64,000 bases of DNA from a marine bacterium B5-7 (lineage in GTDB: Bacteria; Pseudomonadota; Gammaproteobacteria; Arenicellales; CAJQKF01), in NCBI GenBank assembly GCA_021604525.1, contig BQJD01000012.1, positions 47,552-111,551 of the forward strand, read 5' to 3'. Shown one piece after another: positions 58,769-64,000 of the stretch. Within the stretch, counting starts at the first letter, position 1, and every line of letters begins with the position of its first letter. The notes below the pieces were generated by a model that was not told the origin of the DNA, ran no database searches, and saw nothing but the letters and a program-made list of their open reading frames with translations. Position numbers and translations under genes: made by a program.

Positions 58769-61630
58769 ATGCATCAATTGATGTTATTTTCAGTATTGTT
58801 ACTGGTCTCATTGGTTTCCTCAGCAAATACTTGTAACAGCGGTTACAGTACATCTTATAGTACGGTGCAAACGACCGGTTACGGCGGGGTTTCCTTAAAC
58901 GTAACCGCTGAACTGTTATTGCAAGCCACCGATATAGAAGGAGCGGCCTACGACCCGGGCACCGGCCAGATTATCTTCTACGGTGAAAGTCCCGCCTCAT
59001 TGCCATCCATGAATATGGATGACGTAGTCGTTGCGGTGCGTTCTATCTATGGATTAGGAGAAAAACCGGCGCAAAGCCCCGGGGTATCGATTAATACCGA
59101 GCCCTCCCAGATCCCCGACAAAGTCAAGGTCCGATATGACGGAGATACGGAAAATACGGAATTTGGTCGAGTCATGTTTGAGGCAGACAGACTGTTAAAA
59201 AGTCTAACCATGGGATTCGATAACATGACAGGTGTCCCAATGTCTTCAGATGTGCCCGGTTTTCGTAGTTACGCAGAGATAATTAATGAAAATAATCAGC
59301 GCCAATTTGATTCTAAAGAAGAAGCATTACAGTGGGCTGAACGTGAACTGGGTGATGGTGCTGAACGTATCTGGATAGAGCCCGAAAAAATTACACTGTC
59401 CCGATCTGATGACGGCGATTCCATGGTATTTGATCAGGTCGAGATGCGAGTTTATAGCGCGCACTCTGGTGAGGGAGAAACTACTGACCATACTGCAGAA
59501 TTTGCTGAGTTTCTGACACAAAATTACGATCTGATTGCCAATGAATATCCCGTTTTTAAGGAACTAAAACGGCTAGGCAAAATTACTGCTGTGGTTAAGT
59601 GGATACAGGAAAACAACATCCCCCTTGATTTAAGCTTTATCGAGGGTTATGAACCGGCATACACCCAAACACCTGATCATACAAACGCTATCAGGGTAAG
59701 AAGCACAATACAATTAGTATCCCCTTCTGCAGTAATTAATACGAGTTATAGTATGCAAGGCGGTGTAGATTTTACTTTAAATGAAGGCAATTTCTCTCAA
59801 ATTGCCAATATTCAAGCCGCCGATATTATGAATAACGCATTGGATGCCCGTCCCACTGAACAACAATTCGAATGGTCGTTTAACAATAAGGGCAAAAACT
59901 ATCTGGCAATTGCTCAAAGTCTGCATCGTGGGAAAAAAGACGGTAACTTTCAGTGGCGAACAGAGGATGCAAGCTACCCAACGCCTGGGGATCTGAGTCT
60001 TAACTTGACCCGATATTATGATTCTTTTAATACAAGCAATGAAGGCTTTGGTCCCGGTTGGTATGCCACCCCTTTTGGTATCAGGCAGCCCGGAGTAAAT
60101 ATTAATATCTTATTTATTAATAAAACGACGGGTGAGGAATATGTGCGTGAGGCATTCCTTGAAATTATCTTCAGGAGTGGTTCGCAAGAAGAGCGTTACA
60201 CCCTCGTCGGTGTCAATGCCGATGGATACGTCCGCTACGAATCTGAAGACAAGCGAAATCAGATACTATTTGACCATGAAGATCATGAATACCGTTTAAC
60301 AACTCCGGGATCACCTGTTATTACACTTGACCCCACAGGTAAGCTCACCTCAATTAAAGATAATAATGGCCTTGAATTAACCTATGGCTACACAACAATC
60401 TCGGGCAAGTTGGTTTTATCCCGAATTAGTCATGGCAGTGGCAGGCAAATCACCTTTGAGCATGACAGTCTGGGTCATATTGCTCGGCTCAATCACCCGG
60501 GACAGATCGATACAAGTTATAGGTATGATGATCTGCATCGCTTAACCGGTATCAAGTTTAATGATATTGAACAAACAACCTACCACTATGATGAAAACAA
60601 TCGCCTGAGCATTATCCGGGATGCCTTGGGGCAAGTCATCACCCAGGCCGATTACGATGACTACAATCGAGTAGTGGATCGGGAAATAGGGTCCAATGCA
60701 AAACAAATCGTCGATTTCAACTTGTCGGCGCGTAAATCAGAGATTGAAGATTTAAAGGGTCTGAAAACCACCCAATACTATGATGATCAGTATCGGCCGC
60801 TCACCCGCACCGACAACTTAAATCGGCAGGTCGACTTTGTTTATGGTGCTCCATTCGGCCCAACTACCATTGTAGATCCCCGTTCCGCAACCACTCATAT
60901 CAACTATGACGCCCTGGGTAATCCGCATCGTATTGAAACCGCAGACGGTCAACATTGGAGAACATTTTACTCTGATAAAAACCGGGTGGTGTTTTCAGAA
61001 AACCCGTTGCAACAGGGTATGCGTTATCAATATGACGACCAACAACAGCTCACCGATGTATTTTATAACGTGGTGAGCTTGCAAGGTGAGGAAGGCTTTT
61101 CGGAGGGTGATTATTCATACGATTCCACGAACAAGACCCATTATGATTATGACAACGTGGGCAATGTCATCAAAGTAACCGATGCATTCGGTCAAAGCTG
61201 GACATCACGTTACAACAACGATGGACAGGTGATCGAAAGCACCGATCCTGCCGGACGCACTCTGTCTTATAACTATGATCAGTACGGACGATTAACTGAT
61301 ATCCGTGATGCGCTAGGTATGCTGGAATGGTTGACCTATGACGCATTCGATCGAGTGATTCAGCGCAACACCAGAGCCGGTCAGCAGCACTATGAATATA
61401 ATCTGAATCACCAGCTAATTGCCTACACCGATGGCCGTGGTTCTACCAGCCGATATAACTATGACAGTGATGGACGTATGACCCAGGTGATCGATGCACT
61501 GGGGGGCATCACACAATATCACTATGATGAACATGGTCAATTTTCGGGAATTACCTTACCCAATGGCGAGCAACAAAGTATGCAATATGATATCGCCAGC
61601 AGGCTAATCCGTGAGTCAGCGGGGCAGTAA
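58769..61630 (+). CDS. Exported YD-repeat/RHS protein (N-terminal component)
   Basis: The 953-residue protein has a signal peptide (LMLFSVLLLVSLVSSA, cleavage near residue 19). A unique region (about 20-400) follows, then a DUF6531-like opening (LSLNLTRYYDSFNTSNEGFGPGWYA) and about 20 YD repeats such as YDNVGNVIKVTD and YNYDQYGRLTDIRDALG. YD repeats build the hollow beta-shell that encloses a toxin in RHS and TcC proteins. This protein stops after its repeats and has neither an RHS core end (RYSYVENNPTS-like) nor a toxin tip. Both are found in the second protein downstream. It begins an operon of three genes. Confidence 0.85.
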   Translation: MHQLMLFSVLLLVSLVSSANTCNSGYSTSYSTVQTTGYGGVSLNVTAELLLQATDIEGAAYDPGTGQIIFYGESPASLPSMNMDDVVVAVRSIYGLGEKPAQSPGVSINTEPSQIPDKVKVRYDGDTENTEFGRVMFEADRLLKSLTMGFDNMTGVPMSSDVPGFRSYAEIINENNQRQFDSKEEALQWAERELGDGAERIWIEPEKITLSRSDDGDSMVFDQVEMRVYSAHSGEGETTDHTAEFAEFLTQNYDLIANEYPVFKELKRLGKITAVVKWIQENNIPLDLSFIEGYEPAYTQTPDHTNAIRVRSTIQLVSPSAVINTSYSMQGGVDFTLNEGNFSQIANIQAADIMNNALDARPTEQQFEWSFNNKGKNYLAIAQSLHRGKKDGNFQWRTEDASYPTPGDLSLNLTRYYDSFNTSNEGFGPGWYATPFGIRQPGVNINILFINKTTGEEYVREAFLEIIFRSGSQEERYTLVGVNADGYVRYESEDKRNQILFDHEDHEYRLTTPGSPVITLDPTGKLTSIKDNNGLELTYGYTTISGKLVLSRISHGSGRQITFEHDSLGHIARLNHPGQIDTSYRYDDLHRLTGIKFNDIEQTTYHYDENNRLSIIRDALGQVITQADYDDYNRVVDREIGSNAKQIVDFNLSARKSEIEDLKGLKTTQYYDDQYRPLTRTDNLNRQVDFVYGAPFGPTTIVDPRSATTHINYDALGNPHRIETADGQHWRTFYSDKNRVVFSENPLQQGMRYQYDDQQQLTDVFYNVVSLQGEEGFSEGDYSYDSTNKTHYDYDNVGNVIKVTDAFGQSWTSRYNNDGQVIESTDPAGRTLSYNYDQYGRLTDIRDALGMLEWLTYDAFDRVIQRNTRAGQQHYEYNLNHQLIAYTDGRGSTSRYNYDSDGRMTQVIDALGGITQYHYDEHGQFSGITLPNGEQQSMQYDIASRLIRESAGQ

Positions 61631-61640
61631 GGAGATCATG

Positions 61641-62258
61641 ATGAAACACAAAACAATCATCGGCGCGGTGGTAACCGGCTTGATAACAGGTGGCGTTATG
61701 CTCAGTCTTTTAATGGCAAATAAACAGCACGCCATAAAGCCACAACAACCACCGCAATCAGCAGATATACAATCTGCGGATGAGAATAATCAATCAACAA
61801 TAACAGATAAAAAACAGCAATCGTCCCTGGGAGATTCCGGATTAGAACAGAGTTCTGAGTTACCTGAGAAAGCAATGAGCCCGGCTCAAGCAGTATTGAG
61901 CACCGATCAACTCGCGTTTTTAGATACCATAGATATTTTTATTGGCAGTAACAATGAGCCGTTTGATCCGCTGCGTGATGATGCACGGTTTCGTCAGACA
62001 GTGACCACACTCAAATCATCCGGACCCAAAGCGGTATTAGCACAAATAAAGGCACAGGCGCTGGATACATCGAACCATGTCAGCGGTAAACAAGTGATGC
62101 CACAACTGGCTGAGCCAGAGCTTGAACAATCTGAACAAATCGAGAGAATGACCGGGCAACGCCAACAAAGAACAGAAACGTTTCAAGAGCGCCTTGCCGC
62201 GCATCCGCAGCGCGCAGAACTGGCAGGCTTAAGAGCGCGTATCGATCAGACGAAATAA
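61641..62258 (+). CDS. Small membrane-anchored protein between two YD-repeat genes
   Basis: The 205-residue protein from ATG 61641 (AAGGAG 6 bases upstream) starts with a single hydrophobic segment (KTIIGAVVTGLITGGVMLSLLMA), most likely a membrane anchor or uncleaved signal. A Gln/Ser-rich linker follows (about 30-80), then a helical charged domain (VLSTDQLAFLDTIDIFIG, TTLKSSGPKAVLAQIKAQALD, QRAELAGLRARID). I recognise no family. It begins 10 bases after the first YD-repeat gene and ends 14 bases before the second. Its place suggests an export or docking partner of the YD-repeat proteins rather than an immunity protein, which would normally follow the toxin tip. Confidence 0.6.
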   Translation: MKHKTIIGAVVTGLITGGVMLSLLMANKQHAIKPQQPPQSADIQSADENNQSTITDKKQQSSLGDSGLEQSSELPEKAMSPAQAVLSTDQLAFLDTIDIFIGSNNEPFDPLRDDARFRQTVTTLKSSGPKAVLAQIKAQALDTSNHVSGKQVMPQLAEPELEQSEQIERMTGQRQQRTETFQERLAAHPQRAELAGLRARIDQTK

Positions 62259-62272
62259 AGGAAACTAGAAAA

Positions 62273-64000
62273 GTGAATATAGCCATGGACTTGAAAAACA
62301 GGCTCGGGAAATACGCGGCATTCCTGTTGGGATGCAGCCTTTTGGCGCTGATGAATAATGCTCATGCGTATATTCAGAACTATAGCTACGATGCCAACAA
62401 CAACGTCGTGAGTCGTCAATTAGCGACGGATCAGGCGGTCGCTTATGACTATGATGTGATGAATCGACTCTCTCGCATCACCCTGTCTAATGACGAGACC
62501 ATCCAATATGAATACGATGCGGCTGGCCGACTCACAAAGATGGTGGATCCCCATGGCCTAACAGAATATTTCTATGATAGTGAAGGCCGCTTAATCATAC
62601 TGGAGCGGGAAGGACTGGGCTTAATTTACTATTACTATGACAAACTGGGTCGCATCAAGGCGCAATATGACTCGGGAGATAAGCTCAACCTCTATGAATA
62701 TAAGCCGGATGGGCAACTATACTGGACAGGAGATACATCAACGGGTTTCAACTACTATGCATACGATAGTGCCACCGGCTTATTAATTAAACACTATCGC
62801 CTGGATGGAAACGGTCATGTAACAGGCCGAACGGAATATGGATATGATGATGCATACCGTATAACCCTGACGCGACATCACAATGCGGCAGGCGCCGTTC
62901 GCGCAATCTATCAATACCAGTACGACGCCAATAGTAACCCGATACAAATCACCCGTATGTTGCCCGGCGAAACAGAGGTCGCCGACTATGGTTATGACGA
63001 GCTCAACCGACTGATCGAGGTCATTTACAGACAAGGAGAGCACACGGGTCAGTTTGAGCGTTTTGAATACGATGCGGCGGGCAATATGCTCACCCGCATC
63101 ACGGTCGAGGGGACCGAGCAGTTTAATTACGGTGGTGATAACCGGTTGTTATCTGTAGAAGGACCCGATGGTCAAATCGATCTGCACTATGATGAAGCCG
63201 GTCGATTAATAGAAAAAATCGGTCGAGGGCAACGTCATGAATACAGTTATGACGATTTTAATCGTCTGACCCACTGGAATAATGGCGAACAACAAGTGAC
63301 CTACCACTATGATGGTCGTGGTCAATTGATAGAACGTATTGTCAATGGAGAATCGATTCGCTATCTCAACGACAACAGTACCGGATTAAGCCGTGTGCTA
63401 TTGGAGATTGGTCAGAATGGCAATGTTCTGCGCCGTTATAACTATGGGTATGAGCTGTCCTCGCAAACAGATCCAACTGGCACCTACTACCCTTACTACG
63501 ATAAGCCAGGACGCAGTGTTGTTTCACTTCGAAGTGGCGACGGCCAGACGGTTGCGCGTTATAAATATAGTGCCTTTGGGGTGCCTGAAGCAGATGCTGA
63601 CTCATCGGTAGAAAGCGCCTATCAATATACCGGGGAACGATACGATGAAGAATCGCAATTACTGTACTTGCGGTCGCGCTTTTACGATCCGACCCTGGCC
63701 CGATTTATCAGCCGGGATTCATTTGGTGGATTTAGTGAACGCCCCGCATCGTTAAACCGTTATAGCTATGTAGAGAACAACCCGACCAGTGTGACTGATC
63801 CGACAGGGGAATCAGGTCCTCCCGGTGCGTGTTTTAATCTCGCTGTTGATTTCGTCTATAGTGTAGTCACCGGTTCTGAATATACTTGGACAGATGCGGC
63901 ACTTAGTATTGCAGGAGGCCTCACTGGCGCTGCGTATGCGACAAAGTTTATTAAGGGGGCTGGCATTGTTAATAAAGCCTTTAAGGCGAGTAAAGCTGTT
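62273..64000 (+). CDS. Exported YD-repeat/RHS protein (core and toxin-tip component), 3' end outside window
   Basis: The frame starts at GTG 62273 (AAAGGAAA upstream) or ATG 62285 and stays open to the edge, giving 576 residues. A signal peptide (residues about 10-34, ending MNNAHA) precedes immediate YD repeats (YSYDANNNVVSRQL onwards). The RHS core end is FYDPTLARFISRDSFGG and RYSYVENNPTSVTDPTG near residues 470-515. After this boundary the sequence becomes hydrophobic and unrelated (VDFVYSVVTGSEYTWTD). This is the typical place for a variable C-terminal toxin, which is cut off here. The toxin class cannot be judged. Confidence 0.83.
   Translation, partial: MNIAMDLKNRLGKYAAFLLGCSLLALMNNAHAYIQNYSYDANNNVVSRQLATDQAVAYDYDVMNRLSRITLSNDETIQYEYDAAGRLTKMVDPHGLTEYFYDSEGRLIILEREGLGLIYYYYDKLGRIKAQYDSGDKLNLYEYKPDGQLYWTGDTSTGFNYYAYDSATGLLIKHYRLDGNGHVTGRTEYGYDDAYRITLTRHHNAAGAVRAIYQYQYDANSNPIQITRMLPGETEVADYGYDELNRLIEVIYRQGEHTGQFERFEYDAAGNMLTRITVEGTEQFNYGGDNRLLSVEGPDGQIDLHYDEAGRLIEKIGRGQRHEYSYDDFNRLTHWNNGEQQVTYHYDGRGQLIERIVNGESIRYLNDNSTGLSRVLLEIGQNGNVLRRYNYGYELSSQTDPTGTYYPYYDKPGRSVVSLRSGDGQTVARYKYSAFGVPEADADSSVESAYQYTGERYDEESQLLYLRSRFYDPTLARFISRDSFGGFSERPASLNRYSYVENNPTSVTDPTGESGPPGACFNLAVDFVYSVVTGSEYTWTDAALSIAGGLTGAAYATKFIKGAGIVNKAFKASKAV

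Noticed and set aside
1..64000. tRNA, rRNA or CRISPR features
   Set aside because: No tRNA cloverleaf, rRNA segment or regularly spaced repeat array was recognised by eye; a tRNAscan or CRISPR search was not possible here.

Overview
The window looks like a contig from a marine or host-associated gammaproteobacterium. This is inferred from its mix of housekeeping genes (class I DAHP synthase, serC/serB, FKBP isomerase, folE, lepB, a PhoP/PhoQ-like pair) and from its catabolism of marine osmolytes: sulfolactate, N-methylated amines and lactate. Codon use and composition are fairly even up to about 58.3 kb. From there an AT-richer YD-repeat/RHS locus runs off the right edge. No rRNA, tRNA, CRISPR array or intact transposase gene was seen.

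Layout. 0-7.5 kb: the 3' end of a polysaccharide deacetylase, aroG-type DAHP synthase, ATP sulfurylase, an EEP-family phosphodiesterase, a Trm112-like protein, a fatty acid hydroxylase, an FKBP isomerase and an EamA transporter. 7.5-17 kb: a sulfolactate locus made of a divergent GntR regulator, a perfect 22-bp palindrome next to a strong sigma70-type promoter, suyA-suyB-slcC-comC, and a convergent livKHMGF-type ABC importer. 17-24 kb: an aspartyl protease, a secreted PA14 protein, a PepSY-like/response regulator/histidine kinase set, then serC and serB with a large palindrome in the serC leader.

24.4-32.5 kb: a corrinoid- and folate-dependent methyl-transfer operon. It holds formate-THF ligase, a corrinoid protein, a DUF1638 protein, a Virulence_fact-domain protein, a MetV-like Cys-rich protein, MetF, a pterin-binding methyltransferase and an ASKHA/2Fe-2S corrinoid activator. 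The substrate-specific methyltransferase (MttB/MtgB type) is absent from the window. 32.5-39.2 kb: a Crp/Fnr regulator, folE, a DUF2797 protein, lysine-forming saccharopine dehydrogenase, a DAO-family oxidase and a secreted DUF4329 pair. 39.2-52.5 kb: a DeoR-type regulator, a quaternary-amine ABC importer with a fused double permease, and a kinase - DMGDH-like - DMGDH-like - kinase block followed by an MFS transporter. 52.5-58.3 kb: signal peptidase I and a lutABC operon with an acyl-CoA synthetase. 58.3-64 kb: two secreted YD-repeat proteins with a small membrane-anchored protein encoded between them.

How the parts may work together. SlcC and ComC together would convert (S)- to (R)-sulfolactate, which SuyAB cleaves to pyruvate and sulfite. 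The DMGDH-like enzymes would deliver methylene-THF, and the corrinoid module methyl-THF. Both could be drained to formate through MetF and Fhs, which conserves ATP. The two C1 blocks lie about 8 kb apart, so their connection is inference. Three related short inverted-repeat elements, probably non-autonomous IS derivatives, are scattered at 18.7, 32.5 and 52.5 kb.
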